Positions 36,377-47,159 of a DNA stretch of 64,000 bases are shown piece after piece. The position numbers were made by a program, and so were the translations under genes. Source of the DNA: Rachycentron canadum (taxonomy: Eukaryota; Chordata; Actinopteri; Carangiformes; Rachycentridae); contig CM076649.1 of the NCBI GenBank assembly GCA_038496675.1, positions 20,441,422-20,505,421 on the forward strand, read 5' to 3'. Under the pieces are notes generated by a model that did no database searches, had not been told where the DNA came from, and saw only the letters and a program-made list of their open reading frames with translations. Within the stretch, counting starts at the first letter, position 1; each line of letters opens with the position of its first letter.

Positions 36377-36592
36377 TTTCAAATCTTCAATACAACATGA
36401 TGTTCATTTTTTAAATGATGGTCCATTTAGAAAGAAGGGGGCGTAGCTACAAAGCGATTGACAGACGGCATCCTGCCTGACAATCAGGATAGAGTACAGA
36501 GCAGGTCAGATCCACCTTCTCCTCCTAATATGGTTTCTACTGGTTACTGGCTTCAAAACATTAGTTCACAGAGCCAATCCAAACTGACAGTG
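36377..36592 (+). repeat. Dispersed repeat family A, copy 3 (partial)
   Basis: Contains AATCTTCAATACAACATGAT, the TTTAAATGATGGTCCATTTAG block, GGGGGCGTAGCTACAAAGCG and ATTGACAGACGG, then a diverged CTCCACC-like part. It lacks the first half of copies 1 and 2. Confidence 0.7.
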
Positions 36593-36612
36593 GGCGAGGG
36601 CGGGGTTCACCC

Positions 36613-36832
36613 TTGACAGGTCTCCAGACTATCACAAGTCTGACACATAGAACAAGCCACACTTACAGGTAATGTAGAGTCAACAATTAACTTAAACCTG
36701 CATGTCTTTGGATGGTGGGAACCCCCACAGACACAGGGAGAACATGTAAACTCCACACAGAAAGGCCCCAGGCCTGGGGGTTCAAACCAGAAACTTCTTG
36801 TGAGGAGACAGTGGCAGTGCTTTAGGAGTAAA
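36613..36832 (-). repeat. SINE-type repeat, partial reverse copy
   Basis: On the minus strand it reads from a CACTGCCACTGTCTCCTCAC head through GGTTTGAACCCCC, TGGAGTTTACATGTTCTCCC and CATCCAAAGACATGCAGGTT to GACTTGTGATAGTCTGGAGA, matching the order of the element at 34605-34940. The 3' end is missing. Confidence 0.7.
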
Positions 36833-39059
36833 GCAGAAAAGTCTTGCAAAATGGGGGAGGGGTATTTTAAATACATCTTGTACATATATAACATGATCTC
36901 AGTTTCCTCAAGCTCCAGCTGGTTTGGGGGAGAAAGTGATAGCAGTCTAAATTTCAAGCCAAAGCTGGGAACAAATGTAGACTTGATTTATTTTTTCCAT
37001 GCATGTACTGAACTAACACCCACCCTGAGTGATATGTGAGGTTTACATGTTATACAGTATTGATACATTGCAGCCAGTTTTCAAATGGAGCTCAAAAATG
37101 GCCATAGACACGGTTCCAAAACCATTTTTTGAGGCCCCTGCCAAGCTTCCCCTCAATAAACCACACAACAGGGACACCAGTGAGTCTTGAGCCAGATGCT
37201 CCCTGGTGACCCCACACATGAAGCTCGACTCCCAGAGGCCTCCCCGGCGATTTCAAAGCCACGTCTGCGACTGACAGCTTTCCCCGGAGATCACACTGGG
37301 ATTCCACAAATCTCACCCATGCGCTGTCGAGTCTCACACAGTTTTATAGTGGGGCTGAGCCTGATCCTGTTATGCACATGCAACAACCCAAGTTAGTTCA
37401 CTATACCATGGCAGCTCCTCTCTGATCTTACTCTTACTCTTACACTATGTCAGGCATATAACATCAGAAAAATTGCAATTAATTCCTGAGATCCATGCTG
37501 TCACAAATTCTTTTTATATGTGGAAAAAGTAATGCAGCTGGCCCACAGTACAGTAGATTAAATAAAAAATGTAGGCCTACAAGCAAGTTTTGACATGTCC
37601 TTCCATTGACCCAGTGCTGAGCGCTCTGAAGTGAGTCCTTTCTATTGTTTTACCTCATCTCTCATCTCTAGTTGAAAGCTGGCCCACTCCCCTGGCAGTG
37701 GTCTTATCTGCAATCAGAGCTGATATGTTTATCACAGCACAGACCACCACTCCACCCCGGGCCCTGACAGCTCCTCATTAGAACCTTTCCAATCGCTGCT
37801 TCTTGGGGTCTAGACTAGCGATCAGATCTCTGTGCTCCAACATGATGAGTGAGTACATTTAAACCTCTAGCATGCTGCATATTATTCCAAACAACACTCA
37901 CACTTCCGATGCTCTTTGAACTCAGAGGTCCAGTGAAGGTGCCGTGTCGGGTCAAATTTATGATGCCCTCCAAAGGGCCCACTTCAAATAAGGGAAGGGT
38001 GTTGGTCTGAAGTCATAAACTTACTGCCATTTGCTGTCACAGGGTCAAGCTCCCTCCAAAAGGTGGAAATATGTTAAAATGACAGTGGATGAATTGTGAA
38101 TGCAGAGGCGTGCTCACCTGAATCACATGTGTCTTTATCCCACTGGGGAGCCGGGCTCGGTGTGGGATCACACAGGTAATTAAAAGCAGGCCTGTATTTG
38201 AAGGATATGTGGTGCTTTTTCAGTTGAGATAGCCCATAGTCTTGTGTCATGCATGGGCGGAGACACACAGCAGCATGAGTGATGATGTGAGCACAACGCT
38301 CTTGTTTAGCCAAGGTTACGGCCTACCATCTAAGAGGTACATGCAAGATCCTTAAAAACACAGCAGTAGACAGCAGGTAAAGTTTACCCAGGGGGCTGAC
38401 AACATGGCTCTAAAGGAAATATAAGAGAGTGCTCATCTCTTTGTGTTAGAAGAATTTGAGCGAGGGGACTATAGCCTAGCAGAAGGAACCATCTAGCCTA
38501 CGTTGTTTAAAATGTCAAGAATACACCTACCAGCACCTCTGAAACTCACTATTAGGCTAACACATGGGGATGAAAACATGTTTTACAGAGTTACATGTTA
38601 CATGGGGAAAAGTGGCTATAACTCACCATAAAACCATAACTTTCAATATCTTTGTTTGTTAAAGGACAAAAAAAAGTGAGATGCAACATGTTTTGATCTA
38701 CTTAGTGAACTTTAAATTGCAGGCTGGGATATTTTCAGCTTTGTACACAGCCAGACTGATTTCATAAGGATCAACTCACAAATAATAATATATAGGTTTA
38801 TATATATCAGTCTTATCCAATTATTTGCAAAGTTTTACATTCATAAATGAAACAATCTCAAATGAAAGGCCACTTGAACTATCACCCACATCCATCTTGT
38901 CTCTGAAACAGCAGTGAACTCAGTAAATGCTGCTCTTCAGTCTTTTCACCCATGGCACAGTTCTGTGTTGGATGGTGTAATTTGCATTTTGTCAGTTGGA
39001 GCTTTGGTCTTTTATATCAATCTAATAAAAAGAGCTGTGCATTGAGTTCATTTATTTCC
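36833..39059. other. Upstream region of fbln2
   Basis: No gene recognised. It lies directly upstream of the inferred fbln2 first exon. A block at about 37180-37330 is richer in GC and CpG than its surroundings and might be a regulatory element, but this is inference from composition only. AATAAA at about 37154 and frames on both strands here have no gene context. Confidence 0.4.
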
Positions 39060-39297
39060 ATTTCCTTTATATCAGGGTCAGAGTGTTGAGCAGCCCTGTC
39101 CTGCTGTATTGTGGGGGCCGGGCCTGCTGCTCATCGTGGATCAGGATTGGATCCGCATCAGGGGAAGCTCCTCGTCCCTCCCCCTCCGCCTGCCTGCTGG
39201 TCCCAGCAGCGCCGCCGCGGTCTTAAGGTTCCCACTCGGGGCGCTCAGAGGATCGGCAGCAGGCGGCTCTCCAGCCCATTAGTCCGCACTCGACAAG
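39060..39297 (+). promoter_or_regulatory. fbln2: Candidate fbln2 promoter and non-coding exon 1
   Basis: A sharply delimited GC/CpG-rich block (about 39110-39300, including GCAGCGCCGCCGCGGTC) in an AT-rich surrounding, preceded by a TTTATATC sequence near 39065. It ends in a good splice donor, CGACAAG|GTAACA, putting an exon end at 39297. The next good acceptor on this strand that leads into coding sequence is at 41568, in front of the fibulin-2 start exon. Mammalian FBLN2 also begins with a non-coding first exon. The transcription start is not determined; the open frame through this block is a by-product of composition. Confidence 0.55.
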
Positions 39298-39849
39298 GTA
39301 ACAGGACCGGTGTCTTCACTCAGCTCTACCCGCCAGCTTCTCTCTGCTTTGTTCTGTTCGCCTGCTTAAAAACACGAACTCATGGATGCTGTGGTAAGAA
39401 CTCTGTGAGCAAAACAAGACGGATCAGTCAGAGAAAGTTCAGCTTTATAGGTGAAGTCAACTCTGTGCCTGCGTTTGGATGAATGTTGGATGAGTGTTTC
39501 CAGTTACCAGGAGCAGAGAGGCAACAGGTTGCAGGGCAGTTTGTGCACAAGAGGAACGATCTGCAGTGTTAAAGCCTGCAGGTGTGACACAGCTCAACAA
39601 TAAGAAAAGCTGAGTAGACTTCTAAAAAGTTTGAGTGGCAGATTAGACTCTGTAGCATTTAAAGCTTTAAATCTCCAGTGTCTGTATAAATGAGTCAGAC
39701 TCCACTCCACATGACAGACTGTAACACAGACCAAGCTGTACTTCACTACTCTTCTCCATGAAACAAATCCTCTCCTTTCTGTTTCTCCATATTGGCAGAA
39801 CTGCATGACATCAGGGACTGTTAAGGCATCAGCTGTGTGTGTGTGTATG

Positions 39850-39852
<3 letters not shown>

Positions 39853-39885
<33 letters not shown>
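39853..39885. repeat. TG dinucleotide microsatellite
   Basis: About 16 uninterrupted TG units with a shorter TG run just upstream (39834-39847). It lies in the inferred fbln2 intron 1. Confidence 0.95.
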
Positions 39886-39888
<3 letters not shown>

Positions 39889-40018
39889 GCGGAGAAAGAG
39901 AGGAATCCCCATCCCTCACTGCTGTGGGGAACACCGGGCTGCTCAGTCTTCTCCGTCTGCATTCTTTCGCAGCCATGCCTTGCCAGCTTTTATTATATCT
40001 CGTTCAGTAGCGGCGCGT

Positions 40019-40053
40019 GTGACTCTCCCTGACAGGACTGCAGGGAGAGTCAC
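40019..40053. repeat. Perfect 13-bp stem hairpin
   Basis: Left arm GTGACTCTCCCTG (40019-40031), 9-nt loop, right arm CAGGGAGAGTCAC (40041-40053). GC-rich stem immediately after a CpG-containing stretch (AGCGGCGCGTG). Confidence 0.95.
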
Positions 40054-41568
40054 TTCTCAGCCTAGAAATAAGATCAGTTTAGTGCCAGGAGTTGTTCCCC
40101 CTGGAAGGTTGTCGCATGAGGTCCAACTCTGAGGGTTAAAGGTTCAGAGCAATTAAAAAAAAGCCTAATTATTCAACTCCTCTTCCATTTCTCTGCTTCA
40201 TAGAAAAGGATTTAGTGGTTCACAGTTCTTGGAGTTGACATATCAAAACCAGCCTTTTTCATTAAAATGATCAGGGGAACTCCAGAACCCAACCCTAACC
40301 TATTTTTTTGATCAAACACAATTGTTTATAATCGTTTATGTTTATTGTTTATATGTGTTGTGTACATTAATTGTCATTGTCTTATAGAGGGGGAATGCTT
40401 GGGTCAAGTTAATGTACAGCTGAGGTCAGGAGAGGCTGAAACATGACCAATTACAAACACTAATTTCCAAACAAATGCTCTAAAATAACATTTTCTACAG
40501 GCACAGTGTCACGTTTTTGATGTTTTTTTTTTTTTTTTATGTTTTTGTGTCACAAAAGTCAAGGTAAAAGTCACAAAAGCAGCGTTTGACATAACACAAC
40601 AATGAGTAAAATGAGGTATTCCCAGTCTGTTCATGTCATTTACTGGACCTCTCTCTATGAGTTAGATGACAACGTGATTAACAGATGATGAGAAAAACTG
40701 CAGGTTTACTGACTTTCAGACAGCAACATTCATAACAAAGTGGTGTGAAAAACAGCACTTTATGAATACGTCATGAATATCAGCCCAAGAACAGAGCAGT
40801 TGGATTTTGATGCCTGGGTGTGTGTTTACTTACAGGCCAGGCGGTGTGCAATGCCATGGGAAAATATGCCAAGTCTCACTGATATTACATGAGATTTGTC
40901 CAAAAACATGTTTGCAATGGGGAGTAATGAGTAACTGTGACAACATTTTCTCAGGTTCAGAACATAGTATGAGTAGCAATGGATTTGTATTAAACTTGTG
41001 AGGTTTTTAATCTTTAGTTTAATTTAATTTAGCATGTTTTTCAAAAGATTTTTCTATTTAATTCATGAGTGAAGGTCTTTGATTTCTACTTTCTAATGGA
41101 GAAATCAGCCAATGAAATGACTGCTGTGTAAGTCACTTTGGCTTCGACTAAACTGCAAGTCTTTTCTAACATGAGTAAGTAATGAAAGGAGACCACACTT
41201 TAGTGTCTACTCATAAAGTGAAATTAGTTTCCAACAAAAGCATCATGAAGCATCCATACTCAGGAGTTAGACTTGAGGCCTGATTGCAAACGAGATTGTT
41301 ACGGCATTGTTTTTATGGAGATAAGCATGGACATGGTAGAAATCCAGAACATAGACAGGCTCCAAGTTTCATCATTTGGTCTCCATAATGATGCCAAACA
41401 GTGTGCTCCAGCTGATTTAAATGTAGTCTTAATGTCAGGACAACCATGAGGCTGAAAAAACTGGACTCTTCTGAGTTCAAACACGAAGCCAGATGTTGGT
41501 CTGCTTTCATTTTGACAAATAAGCCTCCGTCTGCCTGTCTGTCTCTCTCTGTCTCTTATTTCCTCCAG

Positions 41569-41675
41569 AGTAGAAGTGATTCAAGTGGACAGAATGTGCC
41601 AGAAACCTTGAAGATAAACTGAAGCTCTTGGATGATACGTGATTTCATTTAATTGTTGAATGTACATCTGGTGCC
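41569..41675 (+). other. fbln2: fbln2 5' leader part of exon 2 with upstream ATGs
   Basis: The 107 nt between the acceptor (AG ends at 41568) and the fibulin-2 start codon. It carries three upstream ATGs: 41594 (5 codons plus stop, ends 41611), 41632 (6 codons plus stop, ends 41652) and 41660 (12 codons plus stop, ends 41698). The last overlaps the main start in a different frame and would compete with it. Confidence 0.7.
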
Positions 41676-43533
41676 ATGGCCCGTCTCATAAGAGCTGAAG
41701 TTGCACTGCTGAGGTGTACGTTGCTTTTTCTCTACCTGAGTGTCTGCTCGTGCCAGCGTGACTGCACTGGTGTGGACTGTCCCCTACTGGACAACTGCAT
41801 TGAAGAAGTGCTGGAGAGTGGCGCCTGTTGCGCTTCATGCTTACAAAAAGGATGCACATGTGAGGGTTACCAGTACTATGATTGCATCAATGCTGGGTTC
41901 AAGAATGGCAAAGTGCCTGAGGGAGACTCTTATTTTGTGGACTACGGCAGCACCGAGTGCTCCTGCCCTGTAGGAGGAGGCAGGATCAGCTGCAACTTCA
42001 TCAGCTGTCCTGACATACCACCAAACTGCATTGAGGTTTCAGAGCCTGCAGACAGTTGCATGCAGTGCGAACGCATCGGGTGTGTCCATGGCAGACAAAA
42101 GTATGAGGCTGGGCATTCCTTCCACATTGACCTCTGCCAGGTCTGCCACTGCCCCCATGAAGGGGGTAAGCTAATGTGCTACCCTGTACCTGACTGTGAC
42201 CTGAAGAAAGACCATAAACCCATGTTAGTTGCAGTGACAGAGGAGGACACAGCCAGGAGGCGAGGCAGTTACCCCAACAGGTTTGACCCTCCAGAACAAG
42301 GCCATCCAGATCAATTCTCAACACCATACCACCGTCTTCCCAATGGTAATCATCCTATTTTTGATATGGAGAAGGAACCAGAAGACTACGATTATGGTCC
42401 TACAGAGCTTCCAGAGACCTTCCCTCAATCTCTGGTCCTCCCCAACCAGTCCTACTCCTCCAACAAGGTCATACCTGTGTCCAGAGAATCTGACAGGTCA
42501 GACAGAAACTCTGAAATTCAGAGTCTTGACAGACAAACCAAGCTGGAGCTGAGAGAACAATATGGAGTTCATGACCATCCTCCAGACAAAGAGGAAGTGA
42601 CAGAAAATCCCCCGAGAGAAGAGCAGAGCACTGTCAGGCCACATAAGCACGAAGACACCACGACTTCTTGGCAGCTCTCACAGGGTCTGACAAGTCCTCT
42701 AAGTGTCTCAATAAGTGATCCGAGTCGACAGGCAGATTTAGAGAATCCATTGGATGCATACAGGAGTTTGGATACATTAAACCAAGGTTTACAGGGCAAG
42801 AAACACCCAGAGCATCCACATAGTGGTTCAGAGAGTGTAGTGCATCATCAAAGCTCTGAGGCAAAGATGCATCACCAAAATGCATCCGATAGTGTTGCAA
42901 ACATAGGTTCAAACAATCAGATCAACATTAGTCATCCAGTGAGAGGTACAGAGAGTCAAACCAGACGAACAGACAGAGTGAATTTTCCATTGTACACGGT
43001 GAGAAGTCCAGAGAGCCCAGTCCATCCCCAGGCAAGTTCAAATGGTCAGACAGAATTAACGGGGACAGTCGCACCGGACAGTGATGCAGGGCTGGATGCA
43101 GAAGAGGTGGAAGAGGAGGAAGAGGAGGAGGAGGAGGAGGAGGAGAAGGAAGAAACGGTAACTTTTCAGAGTGTCATTGAGCCTGAAGAACAGGATGTGC
43201 CCGTCACGATGAACTCGGTACAACAGGAGAGAAGCCACGAGGATCCAAAGAGCAGTGACCCAACCAGCAGCTACAAAAAGACCACACCCGTGCTCAGCAC
43301 CACCTCCCCAACGGAGCCTGACTTCCACACAACCACCAGTGTCCGTTTTATCACAACCACTACCACCCAGCTGCCAGTAAGGGTCAAGCTGGATGAGAGT
43401 CAGCCCAGCAGCAAGCCAGGTCAAAAGCTGTTCAACCTTCACAGTGAAGACAGAGAGGAGGAGAAGGAAAAGGCAGAGGAGGAGAAAGAGGAGGAGAAGG
43501 GCCGGCCCGTTTTACTCACCAAACCTGATGAAG
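41676..43533 (+). CDS. fbln2: Fibulin-2, large N-terminal coding exon (partial gene)
   Basis: Secreted extracellular-matrix glycoprotein that binds fibronectin, nidogen, laminins and elastic-fibre proteins. ATG 41676 sits in a good context (GTGCCATGG). Residues 1-26 form a signal peptide (hydrophobic LLRCTLLFLYLSVC). Residues 30-174 are the Cys-rich subdomain with 22 cysteines. Its DCTGVDCPLLDNCIEE, CEGYQYYDC, SYFVDYGSTECSCP and PPNCIEV segments match vertebrate fibulin-2 closely. Residues 175-619 are the Cys-free acidic subdomain, longer than the mammalian one, with a Glu run (about 478-491), an E/K-rich stretch (about 592-609), a Thr-rich stretch, and N-glycosylation sites NQS, NAS and NIS. 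The exon ends in phase 1 at a consensus donor, GAAG|GTAAGT. Anaphylatoxin, EGF-like and fibulin C-terminal modules are encoded beyond the window or in unrecognised exons. Frame read past the donor (43534 onward) is intronic. Confidence 0.94.
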
Positions 43534-44097
43534 GTAAGTTAAAAGATGCTTCAACACTTTCACATGCTCAGTTAAAAAAGTTTTTTTTTAAATTTTATTT
43601 TATTCTGTTTTCAAAGAGAAGACAGTGATTTCCATTTCAATTCATGCACTGTTCATTTATGTTAAAAACTGGAGTGACAGTGCCAGAAATTCAACAAATC
43701 GTTTTTATACTTGGCGTAGTTGGATTTTTTTTTTTTTTTTTTTTTTTGAAAAAGAAAAGGTTCAACAAAGGCTGATTGAAAAAAGATTTTTCAACTTTAT
43801 GTTAACAGTACTTGCCTCTCGGGCTGCAATAAAAGAAAAATCACTGGCAGCCTTTGCAATTTCAGTTAGAATGATTGTTTTTGCATTTTATGTTATTTTT
43901 TTCTGAATCTTTCTTAAATGATATTGTAATATTGGTTCCTTTGGGCCTGCAGAAAGTGATCTGTAGCACCACAATGCTAACAATGCACAACAATGTTGTG
44001 ATGCAGTTTACCTTTATCAGAAAAAATTGCAGTTCCTGTGATTTTTTTTTTTTTTTGCAGCTCCTATGACTTGTTTAAGTTTAAGTTTCAAATATCT

Positions 44098-44129
44098 TTA
44101 ATGTGAAGCATCTATGAGCTTCACATTAA
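44098..44129. repeat. 12-bp stem hairpin
   Basis: Arms TTAATGTGAAGC (44098-44109) and GCTTCACATTAA (44118-44129) with an 8-nt loop. Located next to a dispersed repeat, possibly at its edge. Confidence 0.9.
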
Positions 44130-44149
44130 GGTTATTGTATAAGTAACAA

Positions 44150-44245
44150 ATTGCAAGATGTACATAATGCCTCCTGCATTTTGGATACGGCACTGGCCAT
44201 GTTGTGATTGAGATTATAGTTTGACTAATTGTGCAACCCTAGTTG
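44150..44245 (-). repeat. Dispersed AT-rich repeat, reverse copy
   Basis: On the minus strand it begins AGGGTTGCACAATTAGTCAA and continues ATAATCTCAATCACAACATG then GCCAGTGCCG, the same order as the repeat at 19024-19165. Confidence 0.5.
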
Positions 44246-47159
44246 CTTCTGCTCCTTCAACTGTGGAAGAATCCACATCATTCTGCCACCCACGGATACA
44301 GGCCTCCATCGAAATAACAAAAGAATGAAGAGCAACAGCAGAGGCGTTGCAGATTTGACAACTGCAACTTTTTATTGGAAGACAGATAAATCAGATGGGC
44401 CAATGTATCAGATGACAATGGCTTAAACATTGGTAATCCAGTATCAGTTGAGCTGTACTTCTTATTTTAGTCAGTATTTTCCTGTTCAACTTGGAGACAC
44501 TTACATGACAACATAATTGATATGGAAATTTAAAAAATTGTTCAACACAACCACTTGGTGCATGTCAAACCAAGTGAAATACCATGATGTGTTTGAGGGC
44601 CTTGTCACATTCTCTTGGATTCATTTCCATAAAGGAGATTATAGACATCTCAACAAAAAACATTATAAATGATATCAAACAGTAATGCATGAGACTTGGC
44701 CATGAGATCACAAGCTGGAGCGTTGACAACACTATAAATTTGTCTCTGTCTTAGGTGATTCACAGATACACAGTTCATGATCTGATGCAAAAATGATACG
44801 CACACATTTGTCACAATAGAAATTTCATTGGAAGGACTAGCCCAGAAAAAAAACAAGAAAATGATTTCCTCTGCCACGCCAGTAAAAACTGGAACAATGG
44901 CAGTGATAAACTGGGTCATTTTTTTGTGTTGCCACCCTAGTTTTTGGTCAGTGATATCTTTCATAATTCCCCACACGGCACATAAAACATGTCAGAGTTC
45001 TTGTTAAATACGTGGCGAGGTCTGAGGAGCCCTGCACACCGTAGGATGCAAAAGACAACGTGTCTTTTAAAGACCATGATTGCAGTGTAAAGTTTTCAGG
45101 GAGACTTGAATACAGTGGTACAAGATCCACACACACTCTGGCACAGAGGGTTGTTGGGAAATATTTTGTCACAGCTGTGTGAATTGTTTCCAAACACCGA
45201 ATGTCGAATTTGGGTCAAGTCTGTGGTTTTGTTTCCTCTGTTTCACTTTGCCTGTCTCTCAGTTAGTGCTATAGGTAGTTTATGTGTAGTACGTTGATGA
45301 TATGAAACTACTGGTTATTGCAGATTTGATGCTGTAAGTTTTTAGATGGTAAATGTTGCTGAACTTTTCCAGATTTTGATATGATGATACGGCCCACTTG
45401 TGTGTACTTCTGTAGCAATGGATTATATTGATTTAGTTGTGGGAGTGATTTCTGTGATGCAGTCTAGCATTTAGCAAAACACTGTCTCACACTCACAGTC
45501 GTACAATGTTTCCTTTCTCTATCCTCTGTTCTAAATACTAAGCCAGGCCATATGTCATGAGCGTATGGAAGGAGTGGAGACACTCACTGGCCCCTAGGTA
45601 TCAGAACAGGAACATAAATAGTGAGCTCAGGGTCTGTCTGGGGCAGGGAGTCAAACACTCCTCCCGTGGCGAACATCCTCTCACCACTGCTTCATACCAG
45701 TCACCTCCACCGCTCACTCAGAGAACAAGGCCAAGCCGCTGTTTTACTGCAAGTTGCCTCAGCTCTCCCACAGGAGATGGACGGGCAGGCTTGTGGGTTT
45801 GGATTTGATGATAAATTCTCTCTGGCCTCCAGCCTCCACATGCTTTTATTTCAGAGGTGTTTCTTGGACTGGAAAGACTGTGAATCTATATGATATTGTA
45901 TTGTTTACTTTACATTGTAAGTGCTACTGTGATGTCTGGAATTCTACAGTTTTTATCCTCACAAAATATACGGGTGATCACTACTGGTGTTAAATCCTCA
46001 TTCCCTCTATTCGCTTACAAGAAAGTGGAAAAGTACAAGTCATCTGTTCCTGTAACTCGTCAAAAACGAATCAGAAACAGATTCTTAAAATCAGCAAATG
46101 CAAAAGCTTTCATGAACTGGCCATATAAAGAACATTTACAGTTTTCAGCTGAAAATACCTTGGACTAGTATTTTAAAACTTGATCTAAATAGGATATTGG
46201 GTGATTGCAGTGGTAGATCCAGATGTTGGTGAGCTGGAGGGCCTCAGTGGGCAGATTTAAACTGTAGACTAATGCAGAGATTGGGCAGAATAACAGCCAT
46301 ATCTGTACACACAGTATAATGTGATATAAACAATAAACCGGCTATAAAACTGCCTTTCTGTATATGTTGCATATATGTGATTCCAGTAGCCCTTCACGAC
46401 ATCATATTAAAGGCATTTAGAGCAAAAATGATTAGCCAATCAATTGATTGTCTCAACTGCCTGTTTTGAAAATGAATTGCATAAGTGATTAATTCAGTAA
46501 AAACACCAAACATCTTCACAATACGTTCTAGTTGTTTAAATGTGAAAGTTTGCAGCTTTTCTCTCTTTTTTTTTTGTTGTCTTTGATGACATCTAGTTCG
46601 CTCCTCACTCAGCATCAGTCCTATACATGTGAAGAAAAAGAGCTTTTCAAACTGTGAGGTTTGCTAAAGGAAGGAGAGACATGGGATCCTGAGGGAGCTG
46701 AAAGCGACAGGTACATGCCAGTGTTGTAATAACTGCGTATGTGTGTAGCAGCAGCGGTGGCTTTGCAGTGATAGCTGCTTGTACAGGAACTGCTGATCAC
46801 TAAACCTGTATAGTTTGTTAAACTGTAAGTGAATACAGGTTGTAAAGTGGGCTGAATCATGTTTCTTGGAGGGATTATCTCGATCGTCACAGTCTAATCA
46901 AGTCTTTGGTGTATATAGTATTTCTGGGTGTCAATGATATGATGCAACGGGGCCCAGTAGCTGTCAGGGGCCCATTACATTTAAGATTTCGAGGGTCAGT
47001 CTTTATATTTTTATTGCTCTTATTGAAGGCAGTTGTTGTTCCACAAATACCCACCACTTATTTACTTTGGTTACTCTCTTCTCCAGAGTTAGAAGCAAGG
47101 CCTGCTGGGAAATCCTACTTTGACCAATGAGCTTGCTCCCGTCCTTCGTGATTTACCTG

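Larger units (their letters stand above)
39298..41568 (+). other. fbln2: fbln2 intron 1 (inferred)
   Basis: It runs from the donor GTAACA at 39298 to a pyrimidine-rich acceptor ending CTTATTTCCTCCAG at 41568. It contains a TG microsatellite (39853-39885), a 13-bp perfect hairpin (40019-40053) and a T17-type run near 40521-40537. No coding sequence recognised. The 5' boundary depends on the exon 1 call. Confidence 0.55.
43534..47159 (+). other. fbln2: fbln2 intron 2, first part
   Basis: Begins with a perfect donor GTAAGT. It contains a T23 run (43725-43747), a T-run near 44042-44056, a hairpin (44098-44129) and a reverse AT-rich repeat (about 44150-44245). At 45560-45870 several frames overlap in a more GC-balanced stretch, but no fibulin module is recognisable. 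Confidence 0.6.

Noticed and set aside
39111..39482. 123-codon frame over the CpG-rich block upstream of fbln2
   Set aside because: It reads through the likely splice donor at 39297, has no homologous pattern, and mammalian FBLN2 exon 1 is non-coding.
39805..40132. Frames of alternating Val-Cys residues
   Set aside because: Translation of the TG microsatellite, not protein-coding.
43056..43442. 128-codon minus-strand frame with a Leu run
   Set aside because: Antisense of the fibulin-2 Glu tract; the Leu run is the reverse of the GAG repeat.
43534..43628. Continuation of the fibulin-2 frame beyond 43533
   Set aside because: A consensus donor GTAAGT starts at 43534 and the following codons turn into a low-complexity Lys/Phe stretch, so this is intron.
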